Positions 51,639 through 60,438 of a DNA stretch of 64,000 nt are shown here, in pieces. Source of the DNA: Oscillospiraceae bacterium Marseille-Q3528 (GTDB taxonomy: Bacteria; Bacillota; Clostridia; Lachnospirales; Lachnospiraceae); contig JAGTTR010000023.1 of NCBI GenBank assembly GCA_018223385.1, forward strand, positions 10,798 through 74,797, in the 5' to 3' direction. Within the stretch, counting starts at the first letter, position 1. Each line of letters starts with the position of its first letter. Under the pieces are notes generated by a model. It saw only the letters and a list, made by a program, of their open reading frames with translations, had not been told where the DNA came from and ran no database searches. The position numbers and the translations under genes are program-made.

Positions 51639-52064
51639 TTATCTGGCTTTTTGCCATAAACCATTTTTGTCCTTTACCAGAGCTTCTTCATAGCAATCTG
51701 TATTTCGGTATATGCCTATCATGTATGTTTCCTCATGCAAGGGAAGCGTGTATACATTATTGGCCCCGATTGTGCCGTTTATGCCGCCAAAAGCGGAATA
51801 GAAGTCCAGGTACAGATGTCCTCCGTGCTGCTGATGGACAACAGCTTTTCTGATATATCCCATGGGAGATGATACATGGGTATGAATCGTGATTTCGGTG
51901 CCGTTTGCGCTGACTGTATAATCATGAATATATACGTCAGGGTTTTTTATAAATCCTGAACCAACAAAGTAAATGGAAAAAATGATCGTAATAACAGCAA
52001 TGACTAAAACTGCTTTTCTTTTCCGGATGATGTGATCTGATATATGGCTCTTCTTCCTGTACAA
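51639..52064 (-). CDS. Small single-pass membrane protein, unknown
   Basis: A 141-residue protein with one N-terminal helix (AVLVIAVITIIFSIYFVGS, about residues 18-36) and an external beta-rich domain (DVYIHDYTVSANGTEITI, GGHLYLDFYSAFGG). The only available start is TTG 52064, since a stop codon lies three codons upstream; a GAGAGG site is about 12 bp before it. It is convergent with the MBL gene with 11 bp between them. Possibly cotranscribed with the large membrane protein upstream, 49 bp away. Confidence 0.65.
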   Translation of the reverse strand: MYRKKSHISDHIIRKRKAVLVIAVITIIFSIYFVGSGFIKNPDVYIHDYTVSANGTEITIHTHVSSPMGYIRKAVVHQQHGGHLYLDFYSAFGGINGTIGANNVYTLPLHEETYMIGIYRNTDCYEEALVKDKNGLWQKAR

Positions 52065-52113
52065 ATCTGATCAAATCCTCTCTTTCTATTCTGGTAAGGC
52101 CCGGTTTTCCTTT

Positions 52114-54189
52114 TTATCGGAAAAGATCCATGATACGCAGATACTTTTCCGGTGCATCATTGAGCAGCATACAGTTCTCATTGGCGAAAATGAGCATGGC
52201 ACCGATAAAGATGCTGCAGATAAAAAGAACCGGGAGAATGCTGCGGATGCAGCGGTCTTCCTCCAGCCGGGCTTCATATTCCAGTGCCAGAAGCAGGGCC
52301 AGGATACCAAGGGGAAGCGTAATGTCGCACAGATAACGGATGAAGATTCCGCCAAGGGAAAAATCAAGGAACGCAACCGTCAGGGATCCGAGCAGCAGGA
52401 ACAGATAAGTCAGCCGCTTGGAATGCTGTTTTTGTTCAATCGACGGGTGTGAGAACAGAAACAGACAGAGGAACAGCGGGATACAGAACAATCCCATGTT
52501 GTAAGTGTGGTATATGTAATTGCCTAAGGTGGATACCACCTCTTTATGCAGACTGATAAAAGGAAAGATCAGACTGACATCCGGGGGCTCCAGGAAATCA
52601 TAATAAACAAAGGCCAGCAGCCGGGAAGGGTCTGCCCGCAGCGTGTTGTAAGTGATGTCGCTGACGGTGAGCTGGTAGCTGGTGCCGAATTCCGTGGGCG
52701 TTCCGAATCTTGCCATGTTGTATGTACAGATCAGGGCGCCGCCGACGGCGACCGGAATAACGAAGGCTGCCAGATCGAGAAGCTTATATTTCCAGACAGT
52801 GTCCTTCTCTGCCAGATACAAAAGGGCAGTGGGAGCAGCAGCGCACATGACCGCAATGGCTGCATTGGGCCGACAGAGTACCAGCAGGACAAAGGCTATG
52901 CCGGCTGCTGCGGCACAAAGTCTGCGCGGGATGCCCTGTTTCATGGAAAATGCATGAAAGAAAAACAGGAAAAACAGCAGGGCAAACGCCATTGCCCCAT
53001 TGACGGCAATGTAGTAGAAGTTGGAGCTGACCATGACAAGTGGGATCAGGCTGGCGAAAAATAATGTAATATATCCAAATACATACAGGAACAGGTGCAC
53101 ACGGGGCAGAAATTTCTTCCGGAGTTCTTCCAGAACTGCCAGCAGGAGGACGGCACAGAGTGCAGAATATATCATGCTGACAAAAGCATCCCCGGGCAGT
53201 GCCCCGGTGAGCAGATAATACGGATAATATACGGTCAGAAGCGGGCCGATACCAAAATAGGAGTAATAATGCCCGTTATAAAAGGCCCGGTCCCAGTAAG
53301 GCTGCTTCCAGTCGGCAGTGTCAGAGCTGTGGCTCCGCTCACTGTAGTCATAAACGTTATACAGGGTATTCAGGCGGGGATCCGTTTCCAGATCCAGAAA
53401 CAGGTGCCCTTTCTGAAAGGCATCAAACTGCTGGACGTAGGCACCGTAGGAGGCCACCGGTTCTTCCAGAGGATAGGAGATGGGATCTGCACTGCCAAAG
53501 GAAGACAGGGCTCCGTAGATCCAGAATACCACCGCCAGGCACAGGGCAGCACCTGCAGTCAGTACAAGCCTGTGCTTCCGGCTGGAAGGATCATAGAAAA
53601 GGGTGCGCAGTGTCCGGGAACGGCAGGCCCATATGAAACAGGCGAAAAGAAGCAGCAGACAGAACCGCAGTTTGTCAAAATGGAAGCCTCTGCGTTCATT
53701 CAGAACGATGCGGTCAATGGTGAAATTCCCGTGCATCCGGTCAAAGGACAGAAGGATTCCGTGCAGATTCCCATTGCTGATGAGTGGTTCGCGGGAAAAA
53801 CAATGCCCACCGGCCGGGTGAAAGTACAGAAGGCACGCCTGTTTGTAGTCATATTGGCTGGCATCATCCGTCAGGAAGCAGGAGGCGATGGATACCGTCC
53901 CTTCCGGTGCGGATGTATAGATGGTGATGGTATGCGCTTCTGTGGACAGACCGGTGAATTCCAGTTCGGCACCGGCGCTGTCAATCTGAATGGTCCCGTC
54001 GGGGAGCAGTGTGGCTCCCTTTGCTGAAGTCAGTGCTTCTGACGGAAGAACGGTCACGGGGGCATCTTTGATAGAAAAATCCCTCCAGTTAGATAAAAGA
54101 AGTTCTGCTGCCAGGCAGAGGACAAAAAGGATTGCCAAAATATACATATTTTTCCGCCGTCCGGCAAGCAGCTGCTTGATCTGTTTCAT
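52114..54189 (-). CDS. Large multi-pass membrane protein (GT-C-like), unknown
   Basis: About 691 residues. Helix near the N-terminus, an external beta-rich domain (about 45-170; ELEFTGLSTEAHTITIYTSA), then about eleven helices. The segment GALSSFGSADPISYPLEEP and the later DFLEPPDVSLIFPF in loops, with charged residues after a first long loop, recall polytopic GT-C glycosyltransferase-like proteins of cell-envelope assembly, but no diagnostic motif was recognised. Start ATG 54189 with GAGGTGGG. It is divergent from the lar operon. Confidence 0.7.
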   Translation of the reverse strand: MKQIKQLLAGRRKNMYILAILFVLCLAAELLLSNWRDFSIKDAPVTVLPSEALTSAKGATLLPDGTIQIDSAGAELEFTGLSTEAHTITIYTSAPEGTVSIASCFLTDDASQYDYKQACLLYFHPAGGHCFSREPLISNGNLHGILLSFDRMHGNFTIDRIVLNERRGFHFDKLRFCLLLLFACFIWACRSRTLRTLFYDPSSRKHRLVLTAGAALCLAVVFWIYGALSSFGSADPISYPLEEPVASYGAYVQQFDAFQKGHLFLDLETDPRLNTLYNVYDYSERSHSSDTADWKQPYWDRAFYNGHYYSYFGIGPLLTVYYPYYLLTGALPGDAFVSMIYSALCAVLLLAVLEELRKKFLPRVHLFLYVFGYITLFFASLIPLVMVSSNFYYIAVNGAMAFALLFFLFFFHAFSMKQGIPRRLCAAAAGIAFVLLVLCRPNAAIAVMCAAAPTALLYLAEKDTVWKYKLLDLAAFVIPVAVGGALICTYNMARFGTPTEFGTSYQLTVSDITYNTLRADPSRLLAFVYYDFLEPPDVSLIFPFISLHKEVVSTLGNYIYHTYNMGLFCIPLFLCLFLFSHPSIEQKQHSKRLTYLFLLLGSLTVAFLDFSLGGIFIRYLCDITLPLGILALLLALEYEARLEEDRCIRSILPVLFICSIFIGAMLIFANENCMLLNDAPEKYLRIMDLFR

Positions 54190-54293
54190 AAATAGTTCCC
54201 ACCTCATTTGTATACTGGTTCTATTTTACACTATTCCGGGCGGTTCAGCCATCTTTTTTCACCGCATTCATTAATAATGTGGAAAGGAAATGC

Positions 54294-54322
54294 TTGTTTG
54301 GCGGTATGAGTTGTGCTAAAAT
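54294..54322 (+). promoter_or_regulatory. Promoter of the lar operon
   Basis: TTGTTT at 54294-54299 and TAAAAT at 54317-54322, spacer 17 bp. The -35 element is weak. Transcription from here gives a leader of about 200 bases before larB. Confidence 0.6.
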
Positions 54323-54336
54323 ATGCATGAACAGCT

Positions 54337-54438
54337 GTCAGGAAGGCAGCACCATTTGTATGTGAACGGAATCAGGATAAGACAGATGAGAATAACTGAC
54401 CAGGAAGGCATGGCGTCGGAATCGGACGCTTTGTTTTT
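54337..54438 (+). promoter_or_regulatory. Candidate structured leader with terminator upstream of larB
   Basis: GTCAG (54337-54341) can pair with CTGAC (54396-54400). CAGGAAGGCA occurs twice, at 54339-54348 and 54401-54410. GCGTC-GGAATCG-GACGC (54413-54429) followed by TTTGTTTTT looks like an intrinsic terminator in the leader, about 90 bp before the larB start. Such a layout is typical of riboswitch attenuation; a nickel/cobalt sensor would fit the operon, but the known NiCo riboswitch consensus was not clearly matched. Confidence 0.4.
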
Positions 54439-54526
54439 CTGGTCTTTTTTCATCCGGAGGGACGCTTTGTGTGTCAGGATCCGGAAAACATGCACTGGTT
54501 TTGGAAGAAGAACAGGAGAGAGGCTT

Positions 54527-55276
54527 ATGGACATCAAAACAATGCTGGAGCAGGTGCAGGCAGGGCAGATGCCCGTGGAACAAGCAGAAGAGCTGCTGAA
54601 GAATCTGCCCTATGAGGATCTGGGCTTTGCCAAGCTGGATCACCACCGGAAGCTGCGGTCGGGGTTCGGGGAAGTGGTGTTCTGTGCCGGGAAACCGGAT
54701 GAATACCTGGTAAAGATTTTTCAGAAGTTTTATGAGGAGGATGCGGAAGTCATGGGCACGCGGGCCAGCCGGGAGCAGTATGAGCTGGTGAAGGCGCTGG
54801 TGCCGGAGATCGTCTACGATCCCATCAGCCGCATCATGAAGGCAGAGAAGCCGGATAAGGCACATGTGGGCAATATTGCCGTCTGCACCGGCGGCACGGC
54901 GGATATTCCGGTGGCGGAAGAGGCTGCCCAGACGGCGGAGTTTTTCGGCTGTCATGTGGAGCGCATCTATGATGTGGGCGTGGCGGGCATTCATCGGCTG
55001 CTGGCCCAGCGGGAGCGCATCCGGGAGGCCAACTGCGTGGTGGCAGTGGCAGGCATGGAGGGCGCTCTGGGCACAGTGATTGCGGGGCTGGTGGAGCATC
55101 CGGTCATCGCAGTGCCCACCTCGGTGGGATATGGCGCCAGCTTTCACGGGCTGTCGGCGCTGCTGACGATGATCAACTCCTGTGCCAACGGCATTTCGGT
55201 GGTAAATATTGACAATGGATATGGTGCGGGCTATCTGGCTACGCAAATAAACAGACTGGCGGTGAATGGAAGATGA
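54527..55276 (+). CDS. larB: Nickel-pincer cofactor biosynthesis protein LarB (P2CMN synthesis)
   Basis: A 249-residue LarB, which carboxylates nicotinic acid adenine dinucleotide and hydrolyses it to make the first precursor of the nickel-pincer nucleotide. The PurE-like fold is evident: IAVCTGGTADIPVAEEAAQT, VYDVGVAGIHRLL-type block (IYDVGVAGIHRLLAQ), VVAVAGMEGALGTVIAGL and AVPTSVGYGASFHGLSALL. Start ATG 54527 behind AGGAGAGAG; the frame is open upstream but that part is the leader. Overlaps larC by 4 bp. Confidence 0.95.
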   Translation: MDIKTMLEQVQAGQMPVEQAEELLKNLPYEDLGFAKLDHHRKLRSGFGEVVFCAGKPDEYLVKIFQKFYEEDAEVMGTRASREQYELVKALVPEIVYDPISRIMKAEKPDKAHVGNIAVCTGGTADIPVAEEAAQTAEFFGCHVERIYDVGVAGIHRLLAQRERIREANCVVAVAGMEGALGTVIAGLVEHPVIAVPTSVGYGASFHGLSALLTMINSCANGISVVNIDNGYGAGYLATQINRLAVNGR

Positions 55277-56886
55277 AAAAAATATTATATTTAGAGTGTT
55301 ATTCCGGTATCAGCGGAGATATGACCGTGGCGTCCCTTCTGGATCTGGGCGCAGACAGAAAAGTGCTGGAGGATGCGCTGGCAAGCCTCCATGTGGATGG
55401 ATATGAGATCAAGATTGGCAGAACCTTCAAGTGCGGCATCGACGCCTGCGACTTTGACGTAATTCTGGATGAGAGTGCGTATGTACACGATCACGGAGAA
55501 CATGACCACGAGCATGAGCACCATCATCACGATGGCGACGGACACGATCATGCCCACGATCACGACCATTGTCATGAGCACAGCCACGGCGACCATTGCC
55601 ACGACCACGACCATGAGCATCACCATAATGACGACGGGCATATGCACGACCACAATCATGATCACGAGCACAGCCACGGCGACCATGATCATCACCATGA
55701 CGAGGATGCTCACAGTCATGAGCATGAGCATACGCACGAGCATGAGCATACGCACGAGCACAGTCACGACCACCATCACGATCATATGCATGCCCACGTG
55801 CATCGCAACATTGCGGATGTGTATGCCATCATTGACCGGATGGAGGCATCGGACAGAGCAAAAGAGCTGTCCCGGAAGATGTTCCGCATTGTGGCAGAGG
55901 CAGAGGCCAAGGCCCACGGTCTGCCCATCGAACAGGTACATTTCCATGAGGTAGGCGCGGTGGATTCCATTGTGGACATCATCAGCACGGCGGTCTGCTT
56001 TGACAATCTGGGCATTGACGATGTGGTGGTTTCTCCGCTTTATGAGGGAACCGGCCATGCCCGGTGTCAGCACGGCATCCTGCCCGTACCGGTACCGGCG
56101 GTGGCAAACATTTCTGCCATCAATGGCCTGCCGCTGAAAATTACAGACAACCAGGGGGAGATGGTGACCCCCACCGGTGCAGCCATCGCGGCGGCGCTGC
56201 GCACCCGGAAGGAACTGCCGGAGCAGTACCGGGTGCTGGGCATCGGTATCGGCGCCGGAAAGAAGGATTTCCCCAAGGCCAATATTTTACGGGCGATGCT
56301 GCTGGAGGAAGAGACGCCTGCGCACACAGACAGCAATCAGTCACTCCCCGGAGCTGATCAGCTGATGTCCCGGACAGACATCGAAGGGGCACAGACAATG
56401 CCGGGAGGAAATGCAGGACAGCAGAATGCAGCCTCCTGCGATGAGAACCACATCTGGGTGCTGGAGACGAACATTGACGACTGCACCGGAGAAGCCTTGG
56501 GCTTTACCATGGACTGCCTGCTGGAAGCAGGCGCGAGAGATGTATTTTATACCCCGATTTATATGAAGAAAAACCGCCCGGCGGTGCTGCTGCGGGTGAT
56601 CTGCACCGCAGATAAGGTGGAGCAGATGGAGGATCTGATCTTTGCCCACACGACCACGGTGGGTATCCGCAAGATGCCCATGGAGCGGACGGTGCTGGAT
56701 CGCCGGATCGAGACGGTGGACACCCCTTACGGTCCGGCGGATGTGAAGGTGTGCATGAGAAAGGGAAAGACCCGGATGTATCCCGAGTATGAGAGTGTGA
56801 AAAAGATCTGCCAGGCATGCGGGGAGGACTTCCAGACGGTATACCATAGCATCCTGCAGGCAGCGATGGAACAGAGCCGTGCGTAA
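55273..56886 (+). CDS. larC: Nickel-insertion cyclometallase LarC with giant His-rich insert
   Basis: A 537-residue LarC, which inserts nickel into the pincer nucleotide. The family start KILYLECYSGISGDMTVASL is followed by a 106-residue insert (72-177) with 52 His, mixed with Asp/Glu, then the core resumes at NIADVYAIIDRM and HFHEVGAVDSIVDI, with the C-terminal domain from WVLETNIDDCTGEALG. A shorter Gln/Ser/Gly-rich insert lies near residues 350-392. In Lactobacillus plantarum LarC is made by frameshifting between larC1 and larC2; here it is one uninterrupted frame. The insert probably stores or delivers nickel. Overlaps larB and the next gene. Confidence 0.95.
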   Translation: MKKILYLECYSGISGDMTVASLLDLGADRKVLEDALASLHVDGYEIKIGRTFKCGIDACDFDVILDESAYVHDHGEHDHEHEHHHHDGDGHDHAHDHDHCHEHSHGDHCHDHDHEHHHNDDGHMHDHNHDHEHSHGDHDHHHDEDAHSHEHEHTHEHEHTHEHSHDHHHDHMHAHVHRNIADVYAIIDRMEASDRAKELSRKMFRIVAEAEAKAHGLPIEQVHFHEVGAVDSIVDIISTAVCFDNLGIDDVVVSPLYEGTGHARCQHGILPVPVPAVANISAINGLPLKITDNQGEMVTPTGAAIAAALRTRKELPEQYRVLGIGIGAGKKDFPKANILRAMLLEEETPAHTDSNQSLPGADQLMSRTDIEGAQTMPGGNAGQQNAASCDENHIWVLETNIDDCTGEALGFTMDCLLEAGARDVFYTPIYMKKNRPAVLLRVICTADKVEQMEDLIFAHTTTVGIRKMPMERTVLDRRIETVDTPYGPADVKVCMRKGKTRMYPEYESVKKICQACGEDFQTVYHSILQAAMEQSRA

Positions 56887-57877
56887 CGTGAAAAACTCCG
56901 GCCGTTTTGCTCGAATGGGAAAACGAATCCTCCTTCTGCTGCTGTGTATGCTGCTGCTGTCGATGGTTGTATTTTTTATCGCACGGCTGGCGCCGGGGGA
57001 TCCCCTGCAGTCCTTTTACGGGGATGTGCTGGAACGGATGACAGAGACAGAGAAGGCTGCCGCCCGGGAAAGACTGGGATTAAATGAGGGGCTGCTGACC
57101 CAGTATGTGCGCTGGTTTTCTCATGCATGCGGGGGAGACTTCGGCTTATCCTTTAAATACAAAATGCCTGTGCTGGATGTGATCCGGACGCTCATCGGAA
57201 ATACCCTGCTGCTGGGCCTGCTGGCCTATGTGCTTGTTTTTGCCCTGGCTGTTTTGCTGGCGGTGTTCTGTACTCTTCATGAAGAACAGCTTCTGGACAA
57301 AGCAATATGCAAAATAGGCACGGCCACGTATTACATCCCCAGCTTCTGGCTGGGAGTGGTGCTGGTGCTGATCTTCAGTGTGAACCTGGGCTGGCTGCCC
57401 AGTAGCGGCGCCTACGATGTGGGAATGAAGGGGGATATCGGCAACCGGATCCGGCATCTCATCCTGCCGCTGATCGTGATGATCGCCGGTCATCTTTGGT
57501 ATTATGCTTATATGATCCGCAATCGGCTGCTGGATGAGGTGCGGAAGGATTATGTGCTGTTTGCCCGGGCAAAGGGCTGCACCAAACGGGAGATCGTGTG
57601 GAAGCACTGCCTGAGAAATGCGGCTCCCACCATCGTCAATGTGATGGCGATTTCCATTCCCCATGTGACGGGAGGAACTGTGGTGGTGGAAGCGGTTTTC
57701 AACTATCCGGGAATCGGCAATCTGGCGGTGGAAAGTGCAAAGTACCATGATTATAATTTGCTGATGATCACGGTGCTGATCACCGGGATCGCTGTTTTTG
57801 CCGGAAGCTTTCTTGCGCAGACGATCAATGAGGAGATCGACCCGAGAATGAAAGAAATGGAGTCTGTAAAGTGGTAG
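56879..57877 (+). CDS. Nickel/peptide-type ABC transporter permease 1 (NikB-like)
   Basis: A 332-residue DppB/NikB-type permease with six helices. Typical parts: FFIARLAPGDPLQSFYG, RLGLNEGLLTQYVRW, the EAA-loop YVLFARAKGCTKREIVWKHC, and the closing FNYPGIGNLAVESAKYHD. GTG 56879 overlaps the larC stop and is the likely coupled start; ATG 56915 is an alternative. The placement inside the lar gene cluster argues for nickel import, although sequence alone also fits oligopeptides. Confidence 0.9.
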   Translation: MRNVKNSGRFARMGKRILLLLLCMLLLSMVVFFIARLAPGDPLQSFYGDVLERMTETEKAAARERLGLNEGLLTQYVRWFSHACGGDFGLSFKYKMPVLDVIRTLIGNTLLLGLLAYVLVFALAVLLAVFCTLHEEQLLDKAICKIGTATYYIPSFWLGVVLVLIFSVNLGWLPSSGAYDVGMKGDIGNRIRHLILPLIVMIAGHLWYYAYMIRNRLLDEVRKDYVLFARAKGCTKREIVWKHCLRNAAPTIVNVMAISIPHVTGGTVVVEAVFNYPGIGNLAVESAKYHDYNLLMITVLITGIAVFAGSFLAQTINEEIDPRMKEMESVKW

Positions 57878-58779
57878 AGCAGAAGAAGGAAGACCTGTTT
57901 GCTGTGGTCGGCGCAGGCGCGCAGTCCTATGTGTCTGTGAAAAAAAAGCGGAGTTTCCGGGAACGCATCAAGGGAAAACCGGTATTTTCGGCGGCACTTT
58001 TACTGCTGATCGTGCTGGGCTGTGTTTTTGCACCGGTGTTTGCCAACCATGATCCGGCCGGGTTCTACCTGGATGCCTGTAATGTGCCTCCCGGTGCGGA
58101 ATTTTATTTCGGGACGGATTCTCTGGGGCGTGATCTCTATTCTATCATGTTCTACGGCGGGCGGACGTCCCTGACGATCGGGCTTCTTGGTGCGGCTATC
58201 ATTGCTGTGATCGGTACGGTGTATGGCTGTGTCAGCGGTGTCCTGCCGGATCGGGCAGATGCGGTAATGATGCGTCTGGTGGAAGCGGGGGGAAGCATCC
58301 CGTCGATTTTGCTGGTGCTGATCCTTTCTGCGCTGTTTCCAGGCAGGAATGTGTTTACCCTGTCTTTCGTTATCGGCGTTACCGGCTGGTTTGGCATGGC
58401 AAGGATTGTGCGCAGTGAAGTCCGGCAGATCCGCAACAGTGAATATGTGCTGTACGCCAGATGTACCGGCGGAAGCTTTCTGTATGTGATGGGGCGGCAT
58501 CTGATCCCCAATGTGCTGTCTGCGGTGATGTTTGCCGTTGTTTCCAATATCAGTACGTGTATCACCATGGAATCTACGCTGAGCTTTCTGGGGCTTGGAC
58601 TGCCGGTGGATGTGCTGTCCTGGGGCAGCATGCTGTCTCTGGCCAACCGGGCGCTGATCATGAATACCTGGTGGGTCATCGTGATCCCCGGCCTGTTTCT
58701 GGTGGTGACGCTTCTGTGCATGACCAGTATCGGCAACTATCTGCGGAAGGAGACGAACCGCAGACACAGTAATCTGTAG
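57871..58779 (+). CDS. Nickel/peptide-type ABC transporter permease 2 (NikC-like)
   Basis: A 302-residue DppC/NikC-type permease. Marks: HDPAGFYLDACNVPPGAEFYFG, FGTDSLGRDLYSIMFYGGR, the cytoplasmic loop EYVLYARCTGGSFLYVMGRH and TLSFLGLGLPVDVLSWGSML. Six helices. It starts at GTG 57871, overlapping the previous gene by 7 bp. Forms the channel with the NikB-like protein. Confidence 0.92.
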   Translation: MVEQKKEDLFAVVGAGAQSYVSVKKKRSFRERIKGKPVFSAALLLLIVLGCVFAPVFANHDPAGFYLDACNVPPGAEFYFGTDSLGRDLYSIMFYGGRTSLTIGLLGAAIIAVIGTVYGCVSGVLPDRADAVMMRLVEAGGSIPSILLVLILSALFPGRNVFTLSFVIGVTGWFGMARIVRSEVRQIRNSEYVLYARCTGGSFLYVMGRHLIPNVLSAVMFAVVSNISTCITMESTLSFLGLGLPVDVLSWGSMLSLANRALIMNTWWVIVIPGLFLVVTLLCMTSIGNYLRKETNRRHSNL

Positions 58780-58822
58780 CAAACGATAAATCAATCAAAA
58801 AGGAAGAAAGAGGAGAAAGAAG

Positions 58823-60415
58823 ATGAAGAAAAATGTAATTGCATGGGTGCTGATTGCAGCGGTATGCTTTGGCCTGTGTGCCTGCGGCGGGCAGGGGGAT
58901 CAGGAAAATCAGGCAGCGCCTGCCGGGCAGACGGGAGACGCATCGGATCTGTCCAACACGCTGGTGTATGCGGGGGAAAATGAGAGCACCATCAATCCGG
59001 TGCTCAGTTCCCATGATGAAATTGTGGAGCTGGTATTTTCCGGCCTGATGAAATATGACGGCAATGGACTCCCGGTGCCGGATCTGGCGGAAAGCTACGA
59101 ATATGACACGGATTCCTGTACCTATACATTTCATCTGAAAAAGGATGTAAAGTGGCATGACGGAGAACCATTTACCGCGAAGGACGTGGTATTTACCTAT
59201 CAGGTTCTGACGGAGGATGAGACACTGACCAGTACACTGACCAGCAATTATGAAGATATCATCGAGGTTTCTGCGCCGGATGACGATACCGTTGTGATCA
59301 CGCTGGATCAGTACTGTGCCAATATGCTGGGCTATTTTACCATTGGCATCATTCCGCAGCACCTGCTGGAGGGAGAGGATATGAACACCACTTCCTTTAA
59401 CCAGCATCCCGTTGGCACCGGCCGTTTTCGTTTTGTGGACTGGGATATGACCGGCGGCATGATTACCTTTGCCCGGAATGAGGACTATTACGGAAAAGTG
59501 CCGAATATCGAACGGATCATTTATAAGACCGTTGCGGTGGAGAGCACGAAAGCGACCATGCTGGAATCCGGCGAGGCGGATCTGGCCTGGCTGAACGCCA
59601 ACTATGCGGAGAGATTCCGCGGAAAAGACGGGTATACCAACTGGGATTTCAAGACGGCGGATTACCGGGGCGCTTCCATGAACATGGAAAGCGATTTCTG
59701 GAAAAAGAACAGTGACTCCATCGGTGTGCTGAACGATGCGCTGGATAAGCAGGCCATTGTAGACAGTGTGCTGAACGGACAGGGATGCACGGCTTACAGC
59801 CCCATTCAGAAAAATCCGCTGGGCACCAATTCAGAGGCAGATATTTATGCCTATGATCTGGAGCGGTTTGCAGAGGAAATGCAGGCACTTGGCTGGGAAA
59901 AGGGAGAGGACGGGATCTATGTCCGGAACGGCGAGCGGTTCCATTTTACCATCCAGACCCGGGATTACGAGGAAGAGAGAATCGATATTGCCAATCTCAT
60001 GTCCGCCATGCTGAAGCAGGCCGGGGTGGAGATGGAAGTGGTGCTGGTGGCCAAATTTGACTGGAATGCGGGATACGATGGTTTTCTGGCCGGTTTTGCC
60101 ACGCAGTTTGACCCGGATATGGCCTACGGGCAGTTTGTGACAGACGGCAGTGACAACACCATGCATTATTCCAACGCGGAGGTTGACCGGCTGCTGACGG
60201 AGGCCCGCCACACGGAAGATCCGGAAAAACGTCTGGCGCTTTACGGAGAATTTGAGAAAGTGTATGCGCAGCATCCCGGCGTACTTCTGGTGGCATACCT
60301 GGATGGCAACTATGTGGGAACCAGCGCTCTGTCCGGGCTGGACACATCCCGGGTGCTGGGACACCATGCAGTTGGTGTCATGTGGAATATCGAGGAGTGG
60401 ACGCTGCAGAAATAA
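58823..60415 (+). CDS. Nickel/peptide-type ABC transporter binding lipoprotein (NikA-like)
   Basis: A 530-residue SBP_bac_5 lipoprotein: signal peptide with GLCACGG (lipid Cys about 22), then TLVYAGENESTINPVLSSHDE, the family signature around YTFHLKKDVKWHDGEPFTAKDVVFTY, and a C-terminal lobe ending GVLLVAYLDGNYVG. It would capture the substrate outside the membrane. NikA proteins bind nickel with an organic chelator through His; no single diagnostic His was fixed here. Start ATG 58823 behind AGAGGAG. Neighbours make nickel the best guess. Confidence 0.9.
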   Translation: MKKNVIAWVLIAAVCFGLCACGGQGDQENQAAPAGQTGDASDLSNTLVYAGENESTINPVLSSHDEIVELVFSGLMKYDGNGLPVPDLAESYEYDTDSCTYTFHLKKDVKWHDGEPFTAKDVVFTYQVLTEDETLTSTLTSNYEDIIEVSAPDDDTVVITLDQYCANMLGYFTIGIIPQHLLEGEDMNTTSFNQHPVGTGRFRFVDWDMTGGMITFARNEDYYGKVPNIERIIYKTVAVESTKATMLESGEADLAWLNANYAERFRGKDGYTNWDFKTADYRGASMNMESDFWKKNSDSIGVLNDALDKQAIVDSVLNGQGCTAYSPIQKNPLGTNSEADIYAYDLERFAEEMQALGWEKGEDGIYVRNGERFHFTIQTRDYEEERIDIANLMSAMLKQAGVEMEVVLVAKFDWNAGYDGFLAGFATQFDPDMAYGQFVTDGSDNTMHYSNAEVDRLLTEARHTEDPEKRLALYGEFEKVYAQHPGVLLVAYLDGNYVGTSALSGLDTSRVLGHHAVGVMWNIEEWTLQK

Positions 60416-60438
60416 AACCACAGTTTGAGGTGTAAACA

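Noticed and set aside
55480..55803. CRISPR-like or minisatellite array in the repeated region
   Set aside because: Repeats are short, irregular and in frame with the His-rich tract of LarC; there are no unique spacers.
55469..55954. Overlapping open frames in the His-codon region of larC with Met/Thr/Ile- or Val/Met-rich products
   Set aside because: They are other-frame readings of the CAC/CAT repeats and have no independent start signals.
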